Part shown: positions 34,754 through 42,463 of the stretch, piece after piece
Layout of the letters: the number at the start of each line of letters is the position of its first letter
Position numbering within the stretch: position 1 is the stretch's first letter
Assembly: GCA_964509295.1 (NCBI GenBank)
Contig: CAZDWS010000005.1
Span: 1-64,000, forward strand
Length of the DNA: 64,000 nt
Source: JBGSQR01 sp964509295
Lineage (GTDB): Bacteria > Desulfobacterota > Desulfuromonadia > Geobacterales > Pseudopelobacteraceae
Reading direction: 5' to 3'
Program-made: the position numbers and the translations under genes
The notes under the pieces: generated by a model
Database searches by the model: none
Told to the model about the DNA's origin: nothing
The model's input: only the letters and a program-made list of their open reading frames with translations

Positions 34754-35497
34754 CTACATCATCTTTTCCATTTCATCAGCCGAGATATCAAAGTTTGCAT
34801 ACACATTCTGCACATCGTCGCAATCCTCAAGCTTGTCCATCATCTTGAGCATGCTTTCGGCCTGTTTGCCTGTCAGCTCCACCAGAGTCTGCGGGACCAT
34901 AGTAATTTCCGCATTGGTAAACTTAAAGCCCTTGGCAACCAGCGCCTCACGCACTTCGATAAAGCTGGATGGGTCAGTCGTCACCTCAAACTGCTCGTCC
35001 TGCTCGGCAACATCATCGGCACCGGCTTCCAAAGCAGCCTCAAAAAGCTGGTCAAAGTCGATATTCTTCTCAAAAGCAATCAAACCTTTCTGACTGAACA
35101 TCCAGGCAACACAACCGGCCTCGCCCATATTGCCATTGTTTTTACTGAAAATGCTGCGGACTTCGGAAACCGAACGGTTTCGGTTGTCTGTCATCACCTC
35201 TACCAGTACAGCTGCGCCGCCGGGGCCATAACCCTCGTAAATGATCTCTTCGTAGATCACACCTTCCATACCGCCGGCACCCTTTTTAATGGCGCGCTCG
35301 ATATTATCCTTGGGCATGTTCTCACCCTTGGCTTTATCAATCGCGGTTCTCAGACGCGGATTGGCTGCAGGATCAGCTCCGCCAAGCTTGGCGGCAACGG
35401 AAATTTCCTTGATGATCTTGGTGAAAATCCTGCCCCTTTTGGCATCGGTTGCACCCTTCTTGTGCTTGATCGTACTCCATTTATTATGACCTGACAT
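34754..35497 (-). CDS. yebC: YebC/PmpR-family translational/transcriptional regulator
   Basis: A 247-residue YebC-family protein. Signature features are MSGHNKWSTIKHKKG, RIFTKIIKEISVAAK, NPRLRTAIDKAKGENMPKDN and EGYGPGGAAVLVE, then the ferredoxin-like C-terminal domains. Members act as DNA-binding regulators or relieve ribosome stalling. A strong AAGGAG site precedes the ATG. It lies upstream of ruvC, as in many genomes. Confidence 0.95.
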   Translation of the reverse strand: MSGHNKWSTIKHKKGATDAKRGRIFTKIIKEISVAAKLGGADPAANPRLRTAIDKAKGENMPKDNIERAIKKGAGGMEGVIYEEIIYEGYGPGGAAVLVEVMTDNRNRSVSEVRSIFSKNNGNMGEAGCVAWMFSQKGLIAFEKNIDFDQLFEAALEAGADDVAEQDEQFEVTTDPSSFIEVREALVAKGFKFTNAEITMVPQTLVELTGKQAESMLKMMDKLEDCDDVQNVYANFDISADEMEKMM

Positions 35498-35698
35498 TTT
35501 TTCCGCTCCTTAGTAAGTTAAAAATAATTCCTGTGTTTTTTTCGCAGAAAATTATTTCGTTAACGCACTTATACTGCGTGCAGGGTTAGAGATTAATGTG
35601 ATAAAAACGTTATTTATGTTGCCATAAAAAGCGGCAAATATTAGCATGGAGAATAGTGACTGTCCAGAAGGAAATTGCCATGCCAAAAGGGGACCAAA

Positions 35699-36058
35699 AT
35701 GCCTATGTCCAGAATCGTAAATACTGCTTTATCTCTATTGATCCTGTTTCTGCTTGGCGGCTGTGCCTATTTTGCTCCTGCTGATTCCGGAGACCTTCCA
35801 CCGGTGCTGGCAGAGGATGAGATTATTCGTCCATACATAAAACTGGGGCGGATCCAGATCACCAGAGAGGCATACGGAAGCGACTATACAATGTCTCCGG
35901 ATATACGTAACTGGGGCGTTATGGCCGTCCGTCAGGAAGCAGCTAAAATGGGAGCTGACGCCGTAATCTTACCGGAGGTTACCGGCAATACAATTACCTA
36001 CGCAATCCTGCCTTCAACCGAGTACCGTGCAACCGGGGTGGCTATAAAATTCAAATAG
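35699..36058 (+). CDS. small lipoprotein, unknown function
   Basis: About 119 residues with a signal peptide and lipobox LLGGC, then ~90 residues containing IRPYIKLGRIQITREAYG and QEAAKMGADAVILPEVTG. The latter resembles YbjQ/heavy-metal-binding-like strands, where an alpha/beta fold ends GADAVI. ATG at 35699 has a GGGGA site; an in-frame ATG at 35675 lacks one. The gene is single and lies before tRNA-Cys. Confidence 0.75.
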   Translation: MPMSRIVNTALSLLILFLLGGCAYFAPADSGDLPPVLAEDEIIRPYIKLGRIQITREAYGSDYTMSPDIRNWGVMAVRQEAAKMGADAVILPEVTGNTITYAILPSTEYRATGVAIKFK

Positions 36059-36061
36059 AGA

Positions 36062-36090
36062 TTGACATTTAAAGAATAAATTTATATAAA
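36062..36090 (+). promoter_or_regulatory. promoter of tRNA-Cys
   Basis: Perfect TTGACA (36062-36067), 17-base spacer, TATAAA (36085-36090). The tRNA begins about 12 bases after the predicted start. Confidence 0.8.
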
Positions 36091-36108
36091 GACTATCTTC
36101 ATAAAAAC

Positions 36109-36183
<75 letters not shown>

Positions 36184-36193
36184 AAAAAAAATC

Positions 36194-36228
36194 AAGGGTT
36201 AGCTAAATCAGCTAACCCTTTTTGTTTT
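36194..36228 (+). terminator. terminator of tRNA-Cys
   Basis: AAGGGTTAGCT (36194-36204)/AGCTAACCCTT (36210-36220), 11-base-pair perfect stem, followed by TTTGTTTTTTT. Confidence 0.92.
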
Positions 36229-36330
36229 TTTACAGAACATTCCACTAATTTTCAGTACCAAAGACAACTGGGAGCGACTATACTTCAACCATAAAAAATT
36301 TGAATAACTACCAAGGATTACCAGAACGCC

Positions 36331-37947
36331 ATGAAACAAGCACACTGTTACTTTCCTGATATCAATCATATTCCGCAACAATTCAGCCATAAAGCACCAC
36401 TAATGCAGAATTATTATTTAAGCAATGGAGAACTCCGCATCTGGAATGGCCCGCTGCAGGTGGTTCAATCTCCTGTTTTCATAAACACGTCTGAAGGTCT
36501 TTCCAGACAGATACTGGGCTCGGTGCCGGACCTATCGTCCTCGGTTGCCCTTGAAGTGCTTGACGACTCCGTAAGGGCCTATGCCAATGGCCGTGGAATC
36601 TGGCCAACCATGCCGGTTGAGAAGCGGATCCAGTCGGTTAAAAACTTTGCCGGGCGCCTGCGCGAGAAGCGGGATGAAATTATAAAACTGCTGATGTGGG
36701 AAACCGGAAAATCTCTGCGCGAAGCAGAATCTGAATTTGAACGGGCTGCCGACTATATCCGCGACACGCTGACGGCTTTTAAAGAGCTGGACCGGGCTTC
36801 GTCCCGTTTTATAATTGAAAAAGGTATTATCGGACAGATCCGCCGCGCCCCACTTGGTGTGGTACTCTGCATGGGGCCTTACAACTTTCCGCTCTACGAA
36901 ACATTCACCACACTGATTCCGGCGCTGATAATGGGTAACACCATACTGATGAAACCGCCACGCTTCGGCATTTTGATCTTCCAGCCGATTCTTGAAGCAT
37001 TTCGGGACTGTTTCCCGGCAGGCGTAATAAACACGATCTATGGCAATGGAGAAGAAATCCTGCCACCCCTAATGGCTTCGGGTAAAATTGATGTGCTCGG
37101 TTTTATCGGTACGCACAAGGTTGCCGATGCACTTCGGGCTGCGCACCCTCGCCCGCACAGACTCCGCTGCGTGCTTGGCCTGGACGCCAAGAACCCGGCT
37201 ATTGTATTGCCGGATGCGGATCTGGAACAGACCGTTGCGGAATGCCTTCAGGGGAGTCTGACCTTTAACGGACAGCGTTGCACGGCACTGAAGATCTTAT
37301 TTGTGCATAGTTCCGTTGTCGATTCATTCCTCAAATTGATGTCCAAAGGAATCGAAAAACTGAAATGCGGAATGCCATGGGATACAGGAGTCAGCATAAC
37401 CCCTTTGCCGGAACCGGAAAAACCGGACTACCTGAGAGGGCTGGTTCTGGATGCGGAGTCTTATGGGGCCAAAGTTGTTAACCAGGGCGGCGGGATCAGC
37501 AACAACTCCTTTTTCTATCCGGCCCTGCTCTACCCGGTCTCTCCGGAGATGAGAATCTACAATGAAGAACAGTTTGGACCGGTGGTACCGGTTGTCCCTT
37601 TTGACGACATCAGCGAGCCGATTGAATACATTGTCGCCTCCAATTACGGCCAGCAGGCCAGCATCTTCGGCAAAGACTCGGACTTACTGGCCCAATTGCT
37701 GGATGCACTTGTCAATCAGGTCTGCCGGATCAACATCAACAGTCAGTGCCAGCGCAGCCCTGACAGCTTCCCCTTCAATGGCCGCAAGAACTCAGCCGAC
37801 GGCACGCAGTCGGTAACAGACGCACTGCGCATATTCTCAATCCGGATTGTTGTTGCGGCAAGAGAAAACGAGTTAAACCGTGAGATCATCACCGATATTG
37901 TCCGAGAGAGAAAATCCCACTTCCTATCAACGGACTATATTTTGTAA
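36331..37947 (+). CDS. aldehyde dehydrogenase of the GapN type (non-phosphorylating glyceraldehyde-3-phosphate dehydrogenase-like)
   Basis: A 538-residue NAD(P)-dependent aldehyde dehydrogenase. It has the Rossmann/catalytic segments MGPYNFPLYETF and VLMKPPRFG-type loop (ILMKPPRF), and the nucleophile in NGQRCTALK. The C-terminal NSQCQRSPDSFPFNGRKNSA followed by DGTQSVTDALR is typical of the GapN subgroup. The usual ELGG general-base motif is replaced by LGLDAKNP, so the base glutamate is not obvious. GapN converts glyceraldehyde-3-phosphate to 3-phosphoglycerate with NADPH formation; that substrate is inferred. The N-terminus is ~30 residues longer than typical. It stands alone and is followed by a palindromic repeat. 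Confidence 0.82.
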   Translation: MKQAHCYFPDINHIPQQFSHKAPLMQNYYLSNGELRIWNGPLQVVQSPVFINTSEGLSRQILGSVPDLSSSVALEVLDDSVRAYANGRGIWPTMPVEKRIQSVKNFAGRLREKRDEIIKLLMWETGKSLREAESEFERAADYIRDTLTAFKELDRASSRFIIEKGIIGQIRRAPLGVVLCMGPYNFPLYETFTTLIPALIMGNTILMKPPRFGILIFQPILEAFRDCFPAGVINTIYGNGEEILPPLMASGKIDVLGFIGTHKVADALRAAHPRPHRLRCVLGLDAKNPAIVLPDADLEQTVAECLQGSLTFNGQRCTALKILFVHSSVVDSFLKLMSKGIEKLKCGMPWDTGVSITPLPEPEKPDYLRGLVLDAESYGAKVVNQGGGISNNSFFYPALLYPVSPEMRIYNEEQFGPVVPVVPFDDISEPIEYIVASNYGQQASIFGKDSDLLAQLLDALVNQVCRININSQCQRSPDSFPFNGRKNSADGTQSVTDALRIFSIRIVVAARENELNREIITDIVRERKSHFLSTDYIL

Positions 37948-37974
37948 TCTGATTAGTATCAATCTTCCGTTTAA

Positions 37975-38038
37975 CCCTTCTCCCTGAGGACCTCCAAAGG
38001 GCCTAAAGGAGAAGGTGGCCAAAGGCCGGATGAGGGGG
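37975..38038 (+). repeat. REP-like palindromic repeat, copy A
   Basis: CCCTTCTCCC...GGAGAAGGTGGCC-AAAGGCC-GGATGAGGG, the same core as copies at 53376, 59413 and the pair at 63178-63282. It forms a long GC-rich hairpin between gapN and the convergent small membrane-protein gene, and may serve as a terminator. Confidence 0.8.
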
Positions 38039-38060
38039 CAGAAGTGCTGGCTTATTTGGA

Positions 38061-38600
38061 CTACTCCTGTGGTGGCCGTCTGCCGGTCCGGTTCACATAC
38101 TCCATATCCTCACGGCTTTTGGCAATACCTTCGCTGCAAAAGCTCCAGATGCGGTAACTTTCCACCCCCAGAATCGTAATGCCCGATCCCAATACGGCCC
38201 AGTAATTATCCTCAAGCGCTTTCCCGAAATAATAAAACAGAAAGAAACCGGTCAGAAAACCTACATGCACAAAGCTGCTGCGATGTTCTACGCCTGCAAT
38301 CATACGGGTCAGACTGAGAATTGTTGCTGAAAATGTATAGAGGAGAAGGGCAATACTGACCATCCGCGCCGTTGGTGGCTTGCCAAGAACTGCAATAACA
38401 GTGTCCGGAGCCGGAAACAGCGGGAACCCCCACCAGGCGAAGATACTGACAACCAGAAACAAGGAAAGCGCCATAATTCCACGACTTGACAAACGGCTTA
38501 ACCGGTTTATTTCCCGGACCAGCTCCTGGCGCAGCAAATCGGAGCTGTCACTCGACCCACCGCCGCCGGCTGTCGGGTTATGTTTATGCATGTCAGTCAT
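38061..38600 (-). CDS. small multi-spanning membrane protein of the cytochrome locus
   Basis: A 179-residue protein with a Gly/Ser-rich hydrophilic N-terminus and about four membrane segments (GIMALSLFLVVSIFAWWGF, VSIALLLYTFSATILSL, VGFLTGFFLFYYFG, WAVLGSGITILGV). No haem or redox motif is visible. It is the last gene of the leftward cytochrome operon, 27 bases after 38628's stop. Its ribosome site is weak. Function unknown; possibly an accessory subunit. Confidence 0.7.
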   Translation of the reverse strand: MTDMHKHNPTAGGGGSSDSSDLLRQELVREINRLSRLSSRGIMALSLFLVVSIFAWWGFPLFPAPDTVIAVLGKPPTARMVSIALLLYTFSATILSLTRMIAGVEHRSSFVHVGFLTGFFLFYYFGKALEDNYWAVLGSGITILGVESYRIWSFCSEGIAKSREDMEYVNRTGRRPPQE

Positions 38601-38627
38601 GCCTGTCCCGAAAGCGTAGCAATGGTT

Positions 38628-39461
38628 TTAGCTGTCCGAGTCATTGCCAGATTTTTTCCCTTTATTATTATTGCCTGATGTACTTTTTTTAACGTTGTAA
38701 AATTCTGCGGCAATTATCTCAAGGTCACGGGGCAGATGTGCGGGAGGTTCCGGGATATCGCTTTTATCTGCTGCAGCTTCTACATAATTTTTCAACTTCT
38801 CCACCGGCAGAAAGACATTTCTCCTCAGCAAGGCGGTGACACCGCCAACGGTCAGAATCAAACTCATCAGCGTAAAGACAATCATCTGAATTCTTAGCAT
38901 CGCCAGCGACTTGTCATGTTCAGCCCTGGACAGACCAATATCCAGCGTACCCAGCACCTTCTGTTCGGGTGCATGAAAATGACAAGCGGCAGCAGAGCAA
39001 TCAGGCGCATTATAAATAGGTGCGGTAATTGCGATGACATTCAACCCGGCAGGAGTTTTGAAGGTGCGGGCCTGCTGCATGGTTCCCAGATTGCTGACAG
39101 GCTTGGAATAAGTATGGCAGACAATGCACCCTTCGGCATTCTTGTCCACCTGACGGTTCAGTTCTTCAGGTTTAGCCGAAAAAGTGACCACCCCTTTCTT
39201 GTTGAAAATCCTGACGTGATCAACACCCTTCTGCTCGCCAACACTACTGATCATGGTCGCCAGGGTTTCACGCTCGGACTTGTGCATGGCATAGCGGGTC
39301 GTTTTCAGGATTGTATCGGCAAGATTCGTTGCATGAATTATCTCACTACGATGCAAGTCTTCACGAATAACAGAATAAAGGACCAGACAACAGACCACCA
39401 TGAATCCGGTAACTGCCAGTCCCACCGGCACTAACGCCCTTCCTGCAAGAGAGGCAAACAT
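38628..39461 (-). CDS. membrane haem-c sensor protein lacking an output domain
   Basis: A 277-residue protein: one N-terminal membrane helix, a periplasmic domain (about residues 30-195) and a second membrane helix (about 196-215). A HAMP-like segment LPVEKLKNYVEAA and a short charged tail follow. The periplasmic part has CxxCH (CIVCH) and a CX4CH site (CSAAACH), the same pair and architecture as the sensor kinase at 43884, so it should bind c-type haem. There is no kinase, GGDEF or methyl-accepting domain. The GGAGG start site is good. It sits between the twelve-haem cytochrome gene and 38061 in one operon. Confidence 0.8.
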   Translation of the reverse strand: MFASLAGRALVPVGLAVTGFMVVCCLVLYSVIREDLHRSEIIHATNLADTILKTTRYAMHKSERETLATMISSVGEQKGVDHVRIFNKKGVVTFSAKPEELNRQVDKNAEGCIVCHTYSKPVSNLGTMQQARTFKTPAGLNVIAITAPIYNAPDCSAAACHFHAPEQKVLGTLDIGLSRAEHDKSLAMLRIQMIVFTLMSLILTVGGVTALLRRNVFLPVEKLKNYVEAAADKSDIPEPPAHLPRDLEIIAAEFYNVKKSTSGNNNKGKKSGNDSDS

Positions 39462-39519
39462 ATAATTCCTCCACTGTTCAAATCATTCAGCAGGCAACTG
39501 ATTTACAAATAGCAACAAA

Positions 39520-40509
39520 CTACATCTTATGGCAGGCTTCGCACTTCCCTTTTACGCTGAACGCTGTTTTGCCGTCATGGCAGGCACCGCACGACTTGCC
39601 CTCTTCCATCTTCTTCATGGAAACCTTTACCTTGCTCCGTTTGGTTTCATAGATGGATTTGTGACAATCGGCGCAGGTATAAAGATCCGCATGAAACTTG
39701 TGACTGAATGGTATATTTCCCGCATCCTTGTCCTCAAACACCAGCTCTTTTACCGGATGGCACCTGGTACAACTTTTTATCGGAAATGCTTTTTTAGAAT
39801 TATGGCAGGCACCGCAGGATTTGCCCTTTTCCATGGCAGCCATGCTTACCCGCTTGTTTTTATGGTTTGGCTGGTACAGAGCCGGATGACACTTGCTGCA
39901 ACTTGCAGTTTTCATGTGCAGGTTGTGGCTGAAGTGGGTTGGTCCGGTTTCCTTGACTTCATAGATAACTTCCTTGACCGGATGACAGGAAACACATTTA
40001 TCAAGACCAAAAGCTTTTTTATTGTCATGGCAGGCACCACAGGACTTACCTTTTTCCATCTGTTTCATGGTAAATCGTTTGTTGAGTCCAGCATTATAGA
40101 TCGATGGATGGCAGGTATTGCAATCGGGTGATTTGGCAAGGTGGTTTTTATGGCTGAATCTGGTGGTGCCGGTTGCCTTGACCGTGTAAATCTTGTCTTT
40201 TGTTTTATGGCAACTGGCACACTCATTCAGCGAAAAGGCTTTTTTGCCATTATGGCAGGCACCGCAGGACCGTCCCTGCTCCATATCTGCCATTGTGTAT
40301 GTTTTTTTATTTCTCAAATCATAGATGGAGTCATGACAGGCCCTGCAATTGTGAGACATGTCCTTTTCATTCATATGAGTGGCATGGGTAAAAACTACCT
40401 TACCCGCGTTTTTTGTATTATAGACGGCATCTCTGATATTCACTGCAAAGGCCGAGTCCTGAAACACCAATATCATCAAAACCATGTAGAAGGGAATAAA
40501 GCACTTCAT
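39520..40509 (-). CDS. periplasmic twelve-haem cytochrome c (four tandem c7-type domains)
   Basis: About 329 residues with a signal peptide (MKCFIPFYMVLMILVF... to AFA) and twelve CxxCH sites. The haems are in four repeated units of three, each with FSH/FTH-x-x-H, CxxCH, an SCGACH and a C-terminal CxxCH, as in triheme c7 cytochromes. The layout corresponds to dodecahaem nanowire cytochromes such as GSU1996/GSU0592 (recalled). It would shuttle electrons across the periplasm from the inner-membrane CbcBA-like complex. ATG 40509 has GGAGG upstream; an earlier in-frame ATG (40542) is disfavoured. It follows the cytochrome b gene by 42 bases. Confidence 0.93.
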   Translation of the reverse strand: MKCFIPFYMVLMILVFQDSAFAVNIRDAVYNTKNAGKVVFTHATHMNEKDMSHNCRACHDSIYDLRNKKTYTMADMEQGRSCGACHNGKKAFSLNECASCHKTKDKIYTVKATGTTRFSHKNHLAKSPDCNTCHPSIYNAGLNKRFTMKQMEKGKSCGACHDNKKAFGLDKCVSCHPVKEVIYEVKETGPTHFSHNLHMKTASCSKCHPALYQPNHKNKRVSMAAMEKGKSCGACHNSKKAFPIKSCTRCHPVKELVFEDKDAGNIPFSHKFHADLYTCADCHKSIYETKRSKVKVSMKKMEEGKSCGACHDGKTAFSVKGKCEACHKM

Positions 40510-40551
40510 AAATACTCCTCCGCGAAGTTTGCTGACTGCCATCCAGACCTT

Positions 40552-41217
40552 CTAATGACTGCTCTTTTGATCACGTTCGGAATCTTCAACGTTTTTTTCT
40601 TCCCAACCGCTCCACATGGGCTTGAAATAGGCCAACGGAGTGTGGCCGAGTGTGGCCAGATAAATATGTACAAACAGGAAAGCCGTAAAACAGCAGGAAA
40701 GCAGGAAATGCACACTGACCAGCATTTTTATACCGCCAACCAGTATCAGCAGCTCACGCAGCGGAGCCACATACATCAGCAGCACACCACTGAAAATGAC
40801 CAGCGGCAATAGTAGAAACATGATCACCAGATAGGCGGCCTTCTGCATCGGATTGAACTTGCTGTCCGGCGTACTGTGATGGGGATTGGGCTTACCTAGA
40901 AAGTAGGTCAAAAAGTAAAAATATGCCTGGCGAAAAATACCTGACTTCAGATCATCTAACGACGGCACATACAGCTTGATCAGACTTTTTGCCACAAACA
41001 GGTAATAAACAAGCCAGAGCATGTATGAGATGGAGACAACCACACCAGCTGTATTATGCAGCCGGATGGCAGCCTTATAAGCCCCGAAGATATTGATGTA
41101 ATCCGGAAACCGTATCTGCAGACCGGTAATGCACAATGTAACGATTCCAAAAGCATTCAACCAGTGCCAGATCCGGACAGGCATAGGAGTCAAATAAACA
41201 TATTCTTTACTCTTCAT
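40552..41217 (-). CDS. cbcB: inner-membrane di-haem cytochrome b (CbcB-like)
   Basis: A 221-residue cytochrome b561-type membrane subunit with four to five helices. Histidines fit for b-haem ligands lie in RIWHWLNAFG, RLHNTAG, VHFLLSCCFTAFLFVHIYL. The gene starts within the end of the seven-haem cytochrome gene (11-base overlap). Position and size match CbcB of the CbcBA quinol oxidoreductase of Geobacter sulfurreducens, as I recall it; it would take electrons from menaquinol. Confidence 0.88.
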   Translation of the reverse strand: MKSKEYVYLTPMPVRIWHWLNAFGIVTLCITGLQIRFPDYINIFGAYKAAIRLHNTAGVVVSISYMLWLVYYLFVAKSLIKLYVPSLDDLKSGIFRQAYFYFLTYFLGKPNPHHSTPDSKFNPMQKAAYLVIMFLLLPLVIFSGVLLMYVAPLRELLILVGGIKMLVSVHFLLSCCFTAFLFVHIYLATLGHTPLAYFKPMWSGWEEKNVEDSERDQKSSH

Positions 41218-42268
41218 GACCGTTCCCCTTTCTGTTTTTTCTGGTCAAAATACGGAAGAAACCGTGACAGACCGGAAATGACAGCCCGGCCAGAACAATC
41301 AATCCACCGATGATATTCAGGGTAGTGCTTCTGGTTGTACCCAGCATGTAAAAATCCGGAGTACCGTAAAGGATATCCAGAATGGCTCCCTTTTCAACAG
41401 GGACACGGGAATATCCGCCAACCTTGTCCGGAAAGGCGACAAAACTCTTCTGCATGGCATTTGAGCCGGAAGCGTGGCAGAAAGTACAGTCCCAACGGTT
41501 GTCCAGAATCTGATAACTGTGGGTGACCGTTTCAGGTGTCATCATCCCCCACAATCGCATATTCTTGCTGCGCAACTTGTGGTTAAAATCTCTCAGCTCC
41601 TGCAGCGAAACAAAATTATCACCATTTTGGTCAATCAGCCGGCTGATATTATCCCCTTCGATCAGCTTGGCTAGTTCTTCATAAGTGGCGATCTTAAAAT
41701 CACTCTTGGAACCGGGCAAACGGCTTTCAATGGACATGGTGATGACATAATCCTTGGAACCGGTATGACAGGTAATACAGGGAAGGGAATCTATATGCAG
41801 GTCAGCCTGTGGAAGCCACTTGGAGTGGCTCTGAATAATTTTGCGCGTATCATGGCACTTGGCGCACTTTTTATTGATGTCCTCACCGGAAACAAAAGCC
41901 GGCAACCTGACTTCATGGGGATTGTGGCAATCATTACACTTGGCTTTTGCACTATGGGTACTCTTTGCATACTCATCATAGACCGGGCCATGGCACTCGC
42001 CACAAGTCGCCCTGGGAGGAACCACTCCTTCGCGGGGATGGCCGGGAGAGACCTGGTCATGGCAGGAAGTGCAGCCGACAATAGAGTGGGTCGTGGCCCC
42101 GAACCTGGCCGGATCAATATAAATATTTGTTCCTGATGAACTCGTAATTTCTTTCTGACCGTGACATTTCATGCATTTCTGATTGTCAAGAGGGGCGGCA
42201 AGTACAGCTGTAATCGAGAGGAGAAAAAAAATGATTGTGAAAACAGTCAGTCTAAGGTGCGGATGCAT
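41207..42268 (-). CDS. cbcA: seven-haem membrane-anchored cytochrome c with EF-hand (CbcA-like)
   Basis: A 353-residue exported cytochrome with signal peptide and seven CxxCH sites (CMKCH, CTSCH, CGECH, CNDCH, CAKCH, CITCH, CTFCH). A C-terminal membrane helix (LNIIGGLIVLAGLSFPVC) ends in a basic tail. Between haems six and seven lies a canonical EF-hand loop, residues 213-224 (D-N-D-F-S-E at positions 1,3,5,7,9,12), an unexpected calcium-binding site. Seven haems and the following cytochrome b match CbcA of the CbcBA system, used at low redox potential in Geobacter. The start has GGAGAG upstream. I find no sigma-54 promoter in the 195 bases before it. Confidence 0.88.
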   Translation of the reverse strand: MHPHLRLTVFTIIFFLLSITAVLAAPLDNQKCMKCHGQKEITSSSGTNIYIDPARFGATTHSIVGCTSCHDQVSPGHPREGVVPPRATCGECHGPVYDEYAKSTHSAKAKCNDCHNPHEVRLPAFVSGEDINKKCAKCHDTRKIIQSHSKWLPQADLHIDSLPCITCHTGSKDYVITMSIESRLPGSKSDFKIATYEELAKLIEGDNISRLIDQNGDNFVSLQELRDFNHKLRSKNMRLWGMMTPETVTHSYQILDNRWDCTFCHASGSNAMQKSFVAFPDKVGGYSRVPVEKGAILDILYGTPDFYMLGTTRSTTLNIIGGLIVLAGLSFPVCHGFFRILTRKNRKGNGHEE

Positions 42269-42463
42269 ATTTTACTCTCCATTTTTAGATCCCGGATTTC
42301 AAAGTTGCTATAGACGTAGCTTTACCATAAGCTTTTCATTTTTAACATGTTTTTATTCATTAGTTCAGTGTTCATGACAGATTTTTTCTATCGCACACCA
42401 CAACTGCATGTTATAAATTGAACCAGCAGGTATGAGCCTGAATTCTTTTGCAAAGGACACGGC

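Noticed and set aside
42269..42463. Search for a sigma-54 promoter before cbcA
   Set aside because: Every reverse-strand GG/GC combination had the wrong spacing; none reported.
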